From assembly GCA_941918925.1 (NCBI GenBank), contig OW799234.1:105273884-105337883 (forward strand): DNA of 64,000 nucleotides, in the 5' to 3' direction. Origin of the DNA: Phyto melanocephala (Eukaryota > Arthropoda > Insecta > Diptera > Rhinophoridae). Numbering within the stretch: the stretch's first letter is position 1; the number at the start of each line of letters is the position of its first letter. Both the position numbers and the translations under genes were made by a program. Shown one piece after another: positions 11,548 to 22,275 of the stretch. The notes below the pieces were generated by a model. It was given only the letters and a program-made list of their open reading frames with translations. It was not told where the DNA came from and did not search any database.

Positions 11548-12455
11548 GCCAATTGTGAACGCTCCGTTGTCGATCACATCATGTAACTGATTTTATCTTT
11601 CTTACTTTTAATTAAAATACACCACCCTGTGAGGTGCAACATATTCCGAAATTGTTAGTCTATTATTACTTAAGCCTGAAACCTGCCCACTTAAGTCGTT
11701 AAATGTCAATGGAAGTGGAACAGACCAACTTATAACTAAATCCTTTCGCCTGCATCGTTATCATATTTTAATAAAACCGACCTTAAAGTACAATAAAAAT
11801 TTATGTCCCGTAAGTGAAAACATAAAAATAAAAGCTTTTAAAAAGGCAATAGAAAAAATAAAATACAACATGGTAACACTGCTATTTGATTGCTCCGTAC
11901 TGTGTATGATATTTTTGAAGAAAATTTCATTAATAAACTAAATATTTAAAAGCTAAAAATATGTATCGGCTTAATTTTGGTGGTTTTCTTTTATATGTTT
12001 GATTTCTTTTTTTACAATAAAATTGGTAATTAGTTAATGTTGTTTAAAACAAAAGCATTCAAATATTTTCGTTTTTAATAAATTGAAAATGTTATTTGTT
12101 TTTTTTTTTAATTAGAGCATAATTTAATGGGAAAATTATTCAATTGCTAATAAAAATTAGAAAACCACTGACTGTAAGCTGTTGATAATAGAACTACTAG
12201 TGGAACCACCAAGGCAGCCACAGAATTAGTCGACCAGCTCACACATGGCGCAAACAAATTGAAATTAAAATGACAAACATACAAACTAGATGGCTTAAAG
12301 CTAAAAGCTTAGAGATGTACATAGAATTTTCAGTTAATGTTTTTATTTTTTTTATTAAATTTTATTTGGAATTTACTTTTAAAGTCAGTAGCTGCTGCAG
12401 TGCTCTTTAGCCAGTATTTTAGTGTAGATTGTAAAAATCATCTATATAACTCATA
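11548..12455. other. AT-rich stretch, no gene seen
   Basis: No open frame above 60 codons and no recognisable repeat or RNA structure. Confidence 0.5.
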
Positions 12456-12457
12456 TA

Positions 12458-13376
12458 ATGGGTGTCCCAACTAGTACGCAATTTTTAAATTTTAAATAAA
12501 ACACAGATATTTAAAAAAAAATTGTGAAACTTTATTATATCGTAAAGTTGACAGAATGAGGTTATGTATGGAACAATATATCGTGCAGATGGCCGCTGCG
12601 GCTTTGCTGGCACAGACGCGATCTTTTAATAAAATTTTCAATGACCTTTTTGCATAAATGCTGCGGTATTTCATTATTGCAGCGTCCAATTTCCTCTTTT
12701 AAGGCTTGAGTCGTCGTCGGCTTATTCGCGTAAACCATCGACTTCAAAAAACCCCAAAGAAAAAAATCTAAAGGTGTTAAATCACACGATCTAGGCGGCC
12801 AATTCTGGTCTCCAAGACGCGAAATAACACGACCGGGAAATGACTAATGCAGCAATTGAATTGTTTCTCTGGTTGTATGACATGTGGCGCCATCTTGTTG
12901 AAACCCCATGCCCTCCACATTCATTTCTTCAATTCTAGGCAAGAAAAAACTGGTTATCATTTCACGATACCGAACACCATTGACTGTTTGCGCTTTACCT
13001 GCCTCATTTTCATAAAGAAAAGGTCCAATGATTCCTCCAGCCCAAAAACCACACCACACAGTGACACGTTGAGGATGCATTTGCTTCTCGTGAATCACTC
13101 GATGATTTTTTTCACCCCAAATGCGACAATTCTGCCTATTGACGAAGCCATCAAGATGGAACTGGGATGATAGCAATTTGCGAACTGTAGCCGCAAAACT
13201 TTCACCATTTTGGTAAAACAATTTCACAATGAAAATGCGTTGTTCATTCGTGTAGCGCTCCATTTTTACTAACCTCGTACCTTCTAATAGCAAACAATAA
13301 TAATTGTTTAAATGTCAAACAATGACACTTCGAATGGCGCCAAATTTAAAAATTGCGTTCTAGTTGGGACACCCGA
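12458..13376 (-). mobile_element. rosa-like mariner, 919 bp, internally deleted
   Basis: Inverted repeats of about 33 bp begin GGGTGTCCCAACTAG at 12460 and at the complement ending 13374, with one internal mismatch. The element is bounded by TA on both sides (12456-12457 and 13377-13378). It carries one transposase pseudogene on the minus strand. Full relatives are expected to be roughly 1.2-1.4 kb, and a central block is missing here. Good termini with a broken gene point to movement by a transposase made elsewhere. Confidence 0.85.
12562..13263 (-). pseudogene. mariner (DD41D-type) transposase, deleted and with a stop
   Basis: The start ATG (13261-13263) opens MERYTNEQRIFIVKLFYQNG, a helix-turn-helix N terminus. 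After 'RKL' the frame jumps straight to the core NRQNCRIWG, so most of the DNA-binding domain and the first catalytic Asp are deleted. Next come RVTVWCGFW, then FQQDGATCHT with the second Asp, then a TAG stop after LLH at 12844. The same frame continues through SCDLTPLDFFLWG, so the spacing from the second Asp to the Asp of LDFF is 41 residues, as in rosa-type elements. It ends with a normal-looking C terminus at 12562. The product cannot be active. Confidence 0.85.
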
Positions 13377-13378
13377 TA

Positions 13379-13763
13379 GAATACGTTAACCGAAATGATT
13401 TTTATATACGTATTTCCTACGAACTATAGTTTCCGTTTCAACTAACAGTTTGACGGCATTTTTTTTATTAGGTAGCACTCAAGTAAAATTCTTAAATTAA
13501 CACAAAATTAAGTTAACAAGTTGTATATAAATTAATTTTACTCATTTTGTTTCAGTTGGTCATGTATTAAAGTGACAATTTGTACTTCTTTCTACAACTT
13601 GCAGCAAAATTGCACACTGGTATTTAACTTTAAAATTTATTTAGTTTTAACAAAAAACAAAAAAAACTCTTTAGAGATATTTATTTTTAAAATTTATAAA
13701 TAGTTTTTTTTTTAATTTGCATTAACATTCTCGAAAAGAAGTATAAAATGTTAACTCTCATGA
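13379..13763. other. Spacer upstream of the tRNA gene
   Basis: AT-rich, with no coding or repeat signal recognised. Confidence 0.5.
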
Positions 13764-13835
13764 AGCAGAGTGGCGCAGTGGAAGCGTGCTGGGCCCATAA
13801 CCCAGAGGTCCGAGGATCGAAACCTTGCTCTGCTA
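13764..13835 (+). tRNA. tRNA-iMet: Initiator tRNA-Met (CAT)
   Basis: The 72-nt sequence folds as a cloverleaf, with acceptor stem AGCAGAG pairing CTCTGCT, anticodon stem CTGGG/CCCAG and loop CCCATAA with CAT at 13796-13798. It has the eukaryotic initiator hallmarks. These are three G:C pairs in the anticodon stem next to the loop, an A at position 1 opposite a U, and a T-loop reading GATCGAAA instead of TTC. It matches my memory of the insect initiator tRNA throughout. There is no intron. It supplies the start methionyl-tRNA for translation and is transcribed by RNA polymerase III from internal A and B boxes. Confidence 0.97.
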
Positions 13836-13849
13836 TGTTGAGTTTGTTA

Positions 13850-13855
13850 TTTTTT
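13850..13855 (+). terminator. Pol III T-run terminator
   Basis: Six T residues lie 14 nt after the last base of the initiator tRNA, a sufficient RNA polymerase III stop. Confidence 0.8.
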
Positions 13856-14586
13856 ATTCATTTTGAAATTAATCTTGTTGTTTATTTTATTTTAGTTCAG
13901 TTTCTAAGATCATAACATATAATTTTAGTGCCACATTATTTGTTTAATAAGATTTTTCTTGAAGAATTTTGAATACGTTTAATATTTGGTCGTTAAGTCT
14001 AAATTTAATTTTTTAGTAAAAACTAAAATATTTGGAAAAGATTTGATGGAAAATAGTTTTCTTATATTAAATCCTTCTGCTTAAAATAAATTTGTGTTTT
14101 AAATTTGATTTAAGCATATAACTAATGTGAATCTTTGTACTGTTGAACGTTTATGCACATATTTTTGAAACTTTGCTATTCAATCATGAAAGATGCTTGA
14201 ACGGATTCAAAGCAAATTTGTCACACAGATAAATAACAATCTGAGTTAACACATAAGTTAGTTTTTATCTCTTTATCCACGCAATGGATCGAAGAAATCT
14301 TATTTAACTCAAAGCTTCGATTTTTTTAGCACAATTTTATTTGCTACAAATATTTCTTTTCAGCTATAAATGCAGTTCTAAAGTTTATGCAGACGAAAAG
14401 ATGAAAAGGAGCAACGTTATGGATTGACTGTATGTAGTTTAAACAGTTGGTTCTTTCTCTGATGTATAGATCAGCTAAGAAGGATTTTTTGAAGTTCGAA
14501 CCTTAAGGCAGTAGAACACTGAAAAAGATATATTTAGATTAAATTAAAAAAACTTTGAAATCTACTAAAAAATAAACATATCTACA
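13856..14586. other. AT-rich stretch, no gene seen
   Basis: Nothing was recognised between the tRNA terminator and the next mariner derivative. Confidence 0.5.
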
Positions 14587-14588
14587 TA

Positions 14589-15130
14589 AAGGGTCCGCCA
14601 TCGAACGTTTTTTTTTTTCAACTTGTGCTTATTTCGTGAATGGTAACACGTAACTCATGTCTGATTTGACAGATAATTAGTTTTATTCTTCTGCTAAACG
14701 AATATGGTTGTGTATACGCATGAACAACGCTGGGAAATATTGCGACAATACTTTGGCAGATTTTGCATCATCTTTTCAGATGAAGCTCATTTTGATCTTG
14801 GCGGGTATGTAAACAAGCAAAATTGTCGCATTTGGGGCACAGAAAACCCGCACGCATACATTGAAAAGCCGATACACCCAAAACGAGTCACTGTTTGGTG
14901 CGGATTTTGGTCCAGAGGCATAATTGGGCCATTTTTCTTCGAAAATAAGCAAGGAGTCGCCGTAGTCAATGGCGATCGGTGGCAATGTTGAACGAATTTT
15001 TGTTCACAAAAATTGAAGAGGAGGATTTTGGCAACATTAGGTTTCAACAGGACGCCGCTATGTGCCACACAGCCGAAGCGACATTTTTTTTATAGCATTT
15101 AAAAAAAATAAAGTTATTTGGCGGACCCTT
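14589..15130 (+). mobile_element. mariner deletion derivative, copy A (542 bp)
   Basis: The termini AAGGGTCCGCCA / TGGCGGACCCTT are flanked by TA at 14587-14588 and 15131-15132. Imperfect similarity of the ends extends to about 22 bp. The body fuses the first ~20 codons of a mariner-type transposase to the catalytic core, then stops before the last catalytic Asp. Sister copies lie at 22276, 50561 and 58261. All share this architecture, so this is an amplified non-autonomous subfamily. Confidence 0.85.
14704..14991 (+). pseudogene. Fused mariner transposase remnant, 95 codons
   Basis: The frame begins MVVYTHEQRWEILRQYFGRF, the usual N terminus. It joins directly to FSDEAHFDLGGYVNKQNC (first catalytic Asp), RVTVWCGFW and GVAVVNGDR. 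A small deletion then shifts the frame and it ends at WQC. Downstream remnants QQDAAMCHTAEAT (second Asp) persist in another frame. In this copy alone the N-terminal piece and the core are in the same frame. The other three copies have about 7 extra bases at the junction and are frameshifted there. No HTH domain and no third acidic residue remain, so it is inactive. Confidence 0.8.
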
Positions 15131-15132
15131 TA

Positions 15133-16557
15133 TATTTTTAATTTCTTCTTCTGCTCTTTCCACATATTATTTTTAATTTTTCTCGATAAAATTAATAAAA
15201 GAACTGAGATTTTTTTAAAAAGTTGAAATAATTTTTTTTAGTATTTGAAAAAATGGTCTTTAATACTAAATATATGTATAGTTAGTACTGCCTTAATGAA
15301 TTTAAAATCCATTTTCAGTCCTGTGTTAACATACTCTAATCTCTTGCTAAATGGAAACTCTGATCCTAAGAATTGCTTAAAAATACACTACTAACTACTA
15401 ATTGATGTGCAGGGCCAATTTATTTATTACGAAATTTAAGGTTTCATTTAAGATTTTTGCTTGATTATTGTTGTATAATTTTCTTTGTGTTTTGATTTTT
15501 ATTATTTGCCATGAACAGCATGTTATAACAAATCAAATATACACAATGCGTGCAGTTAAAATTATAACATCAAAAATGTTTATTGTTGTGCAAATTAATT
15601 TGTTTTCAATGGCTTTTAAAGTTTTTGTTTGTCAGTTTTTTTTTGGGAATTCCCTTGTTTTTGTCTTCAATAGAAATTGGGTTAATTTATTGAATTTTTA
15701 GTTTCTCAAAAATTCTTCTTTCAATTATATTTTCACTTGATTTTTATAATACTGTGTCAGTGGTTGTTATTTTATAGGACTGAATATTTTAGCATATAAA
15801 TTTATATAATTTTTTACCCAGTTTTTCTAACTCGTACACAATACTTCCTGGCTCTTTTGTTGCGAAAAGATATTCAAGTCATTGACACTTTCACAGTTGT
15901 ATTGTAGATTTAAATTAAACAGTAAAATAGGAGTTTAACGAATTTCAAATGAACTTTTGGGGACGTTCATCAATATGAATGTAATTTCCAGCTTAAGTAT
16001 TTATCTAACTAAACTTTAAGAGTTGCTTTGCAGTGTATGAAATTAGGAAGACATAAAACAACAACAAAGAATAGTTATATACAACTTGGGGATTCAAACG
16101 GTGTGCTTTCAAGCCATATTGTCATATGGTGCTAATATTTTATATTAGTTTAAAAAAAAAGTTTTTTGTATTTTTTAAATAGAAATCTGAGCCTAAAAAA
16201 ATTTGTTAATTTTTCAGCCACTTTTCTACTAAATATTTAACAACATAAGAATTTTTTAAGTAAAATTCTATACGAATTTCAACATTAAAAAGAATAAGTT
16301 GCAAAAAAGTATTAAAAAAATTTAATTTAAAATTCTAGCCATAACCAGTCACAATATGCGTATGTGTCACCAATACTTTCTGCTGTCAACTGTGATAATG
16401 GCATGTTGTCTTCGCTGCAGAAAATATTTATACAAAATTCCCCACTCAAGTTATTTTGAATTCTTTCGCCTGAAATAGTTTTACATTTTTCTCTCAAAGC
16501 ACATTAAAACATGATTTTTTTGCACTCTATTATATCACTGGGGAACTCAGTATTGAG
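15133..16557. other. AT-rich stretch, no gene seen
   Basis: The open frame at 15468-15701 has a hydrophobic start and no recognisable domain. It is made of Phe/Ile/Leu codons typical of T-rich non-coding DNA. No repeat was recognised. Confidence 0.5.
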
Positions 16558-16925
16558 CAAGGCATATCCATAAGGTATATGCAACGGCGAATTGATACAA
16601 CAAAGCAACTTTTCATGAGATGTTTTATATCAAGGCCAATTCGTATATCAGGGATGGAAAAGTTGTTTTTACATATTAAATATAATAAAATTTGATTAAA
16701 AAAAGGATATAATTGTTTGAAACACATTATTAATGACGCAAAAGCAACAAATATACATAAATCTAGCACATTTATTATCAAAAAAGTACACGTAAGTTAA
16801 TTGTTTAATACAGAATTTAAAAACACATTTCCCTTCCCTGCATTAATAAGGCAAATTCAACCAATTTTGACATAAAGTCTCCCCATCAGCTGGGCTGATA
16901 ATTTCACCTCTATGAATTCGCCTTG
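16558..16925. mobile_element. hAT-type MITE, copy 1 (368 bp)
   Basis: The ends are CAAGGCATATCCAT and the complement of CAAGGCGAATTCAT. The interior is clearly homologous, in inverse orientation, to 39618-39887. Shared blocks include 'CAAAGCAACTTTT', 'GTATATCAG.GATGGAAAAG', 'GCAAAAGCAACAAAT' and 'GTGAAATTATCAG'. This copy has no matching 8-bp duplication, but the sister copy does. There is no open frame of its own. Confidence 0.65.
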
Positions 16926-17049
16926 GTTAATAATTTATCGGTAATAAAATCGAAGAAATCTTGATTAACTTGCAGCAGGGCAAGGAGGAAAGGTTATAAG
17001 AAAAAATATTATCTTTATGACTAATAATTTCTAAACTATAATTACTTTC

Positions 17050-17825
17050 TAATTCTTTACATGCCGCAGTGTTATAATAAGTGCATCGGAAGATGTTGCT
17101 AACATGCTTAAGGGGTCCTCATTTTGTATTACCCATGATGATTTATTTTCTACTTTTTAAAAAATTTGCTTAAGGACTCCTATGATTTTTTAGAAAGCTT
17201 TAAAATTTTTAAAGTGTGACATTCAATTATATCTTTGCCATGAATTTATGAATTGTCGGGGTCAAATTTTTCCGTGGATATAATTCTGCCAAAAGTGATG
17301 CAGTTTTCGAAGCATATTCTCCATATTTTTCAGAATCAACTTTTGCCTTGCAGTGTTCCCCATCTCTTAACGACTTAATTAATTTATTTCAGTGATTCGA
17401 GTTGCAGCCTTATTATTTTCAAAAAATCTCCTCAAATTGCTTCCACCGTTTGAGTTTCCGTATCTGTACTTGGCAGTATACTTTAAGTCCAACTTGTTAG
17501 AAAAATTCATCCCGAATTAGATTCTCTCTGATCCTTTGCCTTTCATCGTTTGATATATTTTCATCAAAGTCTTCCCCATTTAGTGAAAGCGTATACGCTA
17601 ATTTTAGGAAGGACTTCATACACTTATTGTTGCGTGCAATGGTGAGATTCCATATTCATAATTCTTATCGTTTTTAGAATCGTTTAGATTGTCGAACTTC
17701 CTATGCGCCTTTCTGCGAATTGCGCATGACAATGTTCGGCTTGTTTTTGTAAGTTCGTCAACGGCTTTTCCTTCAACCATGGTGGAACTTGTCGCGAAAT
17801 TGGATGATTTGATATTTTTTAACAA
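17050..17825 (-). pseudogene. Relic of a repetitive uncharacterised protein family
   Basis: The minus-strand translation, with several frameshifts and stops, shows an ordered set of motifs. They are TMVEGKAVDELTKTS near the start, YGISPLHATI near 17640, GNSNGGSNLRRFFEN near 17440, a KYGEYASKTASLLAELYP stretch near 17300 and LTPTIHKFM near 17230. I recall the same order (YGLSPLHARIR, NDGNTARRFF, YPWYxMPxTVHK) in a family present in many copies in invertebrate genomes and annotated only as uncharacterised. It is presumably transposon-encoded. Function unknown. This copy is dead. It ends just upstream of the 17947-20031 inverted-repeat element, and any link between them is not shown. Confidence 0.5.
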
Positions 17826-18778
17826 GAATTATGAATTTAAGACAATCACAACCGTTGAACAACCGACAACCTGAATACAAAAAAAAATTATAAAAAAAAA
17901 ATTTATTTTTGCTAATTTGCTTGATTATCGTGATGAAGGTGAGCCTACACGCAAAGAAATAATATGTTTGTGGTAACCATAATCGAAGAGCAACGTATTA
18001 TGACTGAATTGTATGATTATCGTTAAAACATATAATGGTTGCCAGTTATCATTATTATGTTTAATTAAAGTATCATTCAATAATCATATATATAACTACA
18101 ATTGTAATCAACAATCTTTGCTTTTTTACGGCAAATTATTGTCTTTTGCTGTAACATACACATATTGATTGTACTTACCAATTTAATTGCAATTTTTATA
18201 CCAACATTTTTTTACATTTTATCGTTTATTTGTAAATTTTTTTTAATTTGAAATCAAATTATTATTAAAAAATCATTCCTTGATTAATTTGTAATCATAC
18301 TGTTGTCTCACCTATTATTTAATGATTATATGTAACTCTTAATGCTTTGGAATATAATGTTATTTTTGTAAAACTATTTTATTTTAAATCATACTATTTT
18401 TAAATGATAACAATTTTGAAAGTTTACGGCACAAACTATACAGACACGAAACCAAAGTTGCCGTAGGCTCTTTTTTTCGCTCAGAACTGTCAAAATGGCA
18501 TCACTCCTTAACACGATTATATAAAATAGATAGCAATAGTAGAATTATTTATATTGTTATCCCTTTTTTCTGATGGTGTTAAGCATTTTCTGTGTTTACT
18601 TATTTGAGTAAATTTTTCAATAAAGTTTTAATTTTTTTATTAATTGGCGCTTAAATAGAAAATATAAATGAAGAAATTTGTCGCACAAATTATTATAAAT
18701 TTTGGCGCAATTTTCTTCATTTATATAGATTTTTCTATTTTCCCAACAACGTCAAAAATGTGTATATTGTGAAAAAAA

Positions 18779-19492
18779 ATGAAGTGGTTGTTTGGTGAAC
18801 GCTTGGTGCACAAAAATTATTTAATAATCAAAATGTAAGTATTTAATAAATTATAAAATTTTTATTCATATATAATTATCTTTTTAATTTATTTTTATTT
18901 TATTTAGGAGCCGCAAATGCCCAGAAGGAGAGAAACTTCACAAGTTCCCGGTCGTTGCAAACAGGTAAGTTCAGTGCATTTTCGTGTATTATGTTATATT
19001 GTGGCCGGAAAAAATACATAATTACACATTTTATTATATTATTATTAAAATATTTAATTTGTCCTATAAAGCAAAAGACTTCGTGCTTCAATTCCCGAAA
19101 GATTCAGTCCAGTTGGTCCAGTTCCCGCAGCTTAGCATTAATTTCAATTTTTGAGAAAACGTAAGTAAAACACCACCCTAAAAGAAAATTACAAAATTTT
19201 AAAAGTTTGAATTAATTTTAGTTTTTTTACATTTTCAGGCACTTTAGGGTACTTACCGTTGATTCCCGGAGGATTCAGTTCAGTTGGTCCAGTTCCCGCA
19301 GCTCAGCATGAATTTCAATTTTTGAGAAAAGATAAGTAAAACACCACCCTAAAAGAAAATTACAAAATTTTAAAAATTTGAATTAATTTTAGTTTTTTTA
19401 CATTTTCAGGCACTTAAGGGTACTTACCGTTGATTCCCGGAGGATTCAGTCCAGTTAGTCCAGTTCCCGCAGCTCAGCATCAATTTTTTATC
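18779..19492 (+). CDS. Predicted spliced small gene or relic inside the element
   Basis: Exon A: ATG at 18779, 18 codons plus two bases, then donor GTAAGT at 18835. Exon B is 18908-18964, after a T-rich tract ending TAG and before donor GTAAGT. Joining A and B keeps the frame and creates MSRKCPEGEKLHKFPVVAN, which resembles the start of a THAP-type zinc finger without its second Cys (tentative). Exon C (19072-19160, donor GTAAGT), exon D (19239-about 19331, donor mutated to AT) and exon E (from 19410) are tandem copies. All can be read as IPxxFSxVGPVPAA in compatible phase, but C contains two stops and E one. Expression is unknown. It could be a dead gene fragment captured by the element. Confidence 0.4.
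19072..19492 (+). repeat. Three tandem ~171-bp exon-intron modules
   Basis: The modules start at 19072, 19239 and 19410. Each carries a GATTC(A)GT-CAGTTGGTCCAGTTCCCGC core. The last two share an identical 'TTTTTTTACATTTTCAG' acceptor, and the first two share the following intron block 'AAAACACCACCCTAAAAG'. The unit is therefore acceptor, exon, donor and intron, not an arbitrary stretch. Confidence 0.75.
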
Positions 19493-20031
19493 ACAAACAA
19501 ATAACATTTATAAAATTAAAACACACACAAAACACAAACAAATAACATTAATACACATTTATTTTATATCACACCTACTTGAACACTAACAACCTTCTTA
19601 TTTTTATTTTTATATTGAAGTTTTTATACAATTTTAATTGATAAATACCAAAAATAAAATATTTTTACAATTTTTTTAACAAAATATTTTCTTTGTTTTC
19701 ATTATTTTATTTTTGTTTAAGGTGATGTATACCCGCTTGTACTTACATGTACTTGCCCTCATATGACGATATTTTCTTTCTCTTTCAATGAAATTATGTT
19801 ATGAACATATGATTTGGGCATTTTTGAAACGTCAAAGTTTACCAGTCTGTATTAGTTTGTGGTTTACGGAGAATAAACAATAAATGATACAATTCAAACA
19901 AATGCTTGATTATCGTGACAAAATATATGATAAAATAAAACAAAAATAATTATTACTTGCTTTCGACAACCAAATATTGTTATAGGAACTATAATATGAT
20001 CATGTCGTAACCACGATTTTTCTTTGCGTGT

Positions 20032-22275
20032 GTTAATCAATTTCGTTCAGCCCATTCTGCGTGATTGAGTTATTGGAATCCAAAACTTTTACATTTATTA
20101 TATTAGTAGGATGGTAGCATTGGCATATGAATTCGCCTTTGATGGTAGTGTAAATAAAATATGTCATAATTTTCGTATAAAATAATATTTTTTCAATTAA
20201 AAAGTTTTTGAATTTTTTATTTTATTTTTTTCAATTTAACAAAAATTGTTAAAAAACAAAATTTATAGAATATTTCATTATGTATAAAAAATTTTGCTAT
20301 TTAGCGATATTTCTCTATAAAGAAAACATTTCTAGTAATCTTTCTATAAAAATAAAATTTATCGAACAATTTTCTAAGAAAGGGAGAATTTATCGAATAT
20401 TATATGCTAAGGAAAATTTTAAGAAACGTTTTTTATTTAAACATAATTTATGCAAATCAATTTTTCCACAATCACAATGAATTTAAACAAATCAACTTTA
20501 ACTTAACATGCCGAATATGTTTTGTTGTTAATTCATTATATAATTTGAAAATTTCAATACAGCTTCTGACTGCAAATTTTGCAAGGATAAATTAACTGGT
20601 AGACGGAAAATCAGCAAAATATGTTTTAGAAATATAAACAACCTCCAAATTGATTTCGTTTTGCATAAATTACAGTATTAATTTTAATATATTACTAACG
20701 AGGTATAAAAAGTCGATATCGTATGTACTTACATATTTATGTAAATCACCTGTAGTGGAGGTCACATTCTTGTTGTGAATGCCCTTCACTTACTTTCATT
20801 ATTTGCATAAATTAAATTCAACATTTTCTTTCAAATTAAATATTTAAATGAAATCAATGTTGTCTAACAGAATTTGCCTCATTCTATGGTATTTGGATTG
20901 AGATTTTGTTTGCTTGTGATAGAACAGCTTTTGAGCGGATGTGTAGGTCATGTAATATCCGTTTTAGAAATTTAATTTCTAATTCTCCTTGTTTTTATAG
21001 AGTGTATTGTGTTTTGCACATATTTCAAAAAGTTTATATATTTCTATATATGTATGAGGGTGTAGAATAGAATATAATTAATGTGCTGATTTAAGTGAGA
21101 GTTTCGTTTTTGTAAAGTAGACTGCAACAAAATGAAAGCGATTTTTCAATAAAATATTAAGGGGTTTTGTTTCGAATTTAGCTACATCCCAGCAAAATCT
21201 TTTTAAAATTGTGTAATAGGTTGTCATTATTTCATACAATACATAGTAATGAGGGGTCGTTACCAACATCATTATAATAAAATACAGAGTAATGGCCTAT
21301 TGATTATGACCTTCGTAAAATTTTTTATATACTTTTTTAAACAGTGAACTTTAAATTAACTTATAAATATTATAATTTGCACATTATTATAATTTTTTGT
21401 ATCGCAACAGTATAAAAATATCCAGCTATAATTCAGCTTTATTCATAACTACTTATTTGATTGCTTTTTGTAAGTTCATTTGTAAGCGAGAGTCATCATT
21501 TCTGGGACAACTCAAACAAAAATAAGTAGTTATTCGGTCGAAAAGTAACTAGTTTATGTATATCTCCAATATTACTTGCTAACTTACTAGGTAAGTAAAG
21601 ATTTTGCTGGGATTGGGTTTTGATATTGTTTTATATATGTTGAAAATACAAAGAGTTCATAGTTAATAAAACAATATTATAAGGATTACAAGCTGTACCC
21701 AGACCGGATTTCTGGCTTTTACAATAATTTTTAATGTATTTATTACGGTACTCATTCTGCAACGACGTCCGTATGGCAATCAGAATAAGAAACATACCAT
21801 TTGCACGGTGATAATGGTAACATTATTCGCTTGGAAAAAATATTCTTCTTCTACCTACAATGACTGTATGAAAATTAATTAAATTTTATTAAAATACAAA
21901 TTTTGCAGGTTATTACTGAATTAGATAATAAAAAATTTGGTTTTTCCGAAATAAATTTAATGTGTACTCAGATTTACAAATATTGAATTATTGTAAGAAA
22001 TTGAAAGAATATCTGTATTTATATGGGAGTGGCACTGCCTAATGTTTTAATAGTTAGATATTCATAGATATCTGTTTAGTGAAAATAATAAAAAAATAGT
22101 GTTATTTTATCGAGAGGCGTGCCACTTCCTGCTTTGCTAAACGCTAAATTTTATTATCCCGAAAAGTGTTTGAGTATACAAAGTTTCAATGGGCGTGGCA
22201 CCCATTTTACCTTTACCGACTTCATCGCAATTAATTCAGTTTTTATATACTTATAAATATTATCTTTAAGTACTA
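20032..22275. other. AT-rich stretch with weak repeat traces
   Basis: No gene was recognised. Three degraded motifs like GGGAGTGGCACTGCC at 22025, 22117 and 22190 recall the palindromic cores of the Helitron-like tandem units. They may be an old relic. Frames at 20280-20595 and 21078-21272 have no domain signature. Confidence 0.4.

Larger units (their letters stand above)
17947..20031 (+). mobile_element. 2.1-kb inverted-repeat element with repeated exon modules
   Basis: The ends carry a perfect 13-bp inverted repeat (ACACGCAAAGAAA at 17947-17959, complement at 20019-20031). Weaker similarity continues inward (GTGGTAACC against GTGGTTACG). No convincing target duplication was seen. The interior is rich in TGATTAT/ATAATCA motifs. 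It holds a 56-nt reading frame with a donor, a 57-nt exon between good splice signals, and three ~171-bp exon modules. Degraded sequence similar to 18040-18190 recurs at 62590-62750, so the element belongs to a family. The superfamily is not recognised. Confidence 0.55.

Noticed and set aside
12847..13170. 107-codon plus-strand frame
   Set aside because: It is the antisense of the mariner transposase pseudogene.
14787..15068. Antisense frames of 69-98 codons in all four mariner derivatives
   Set aside because: They run opposite to the transposase core and are explained by its codon pattern.
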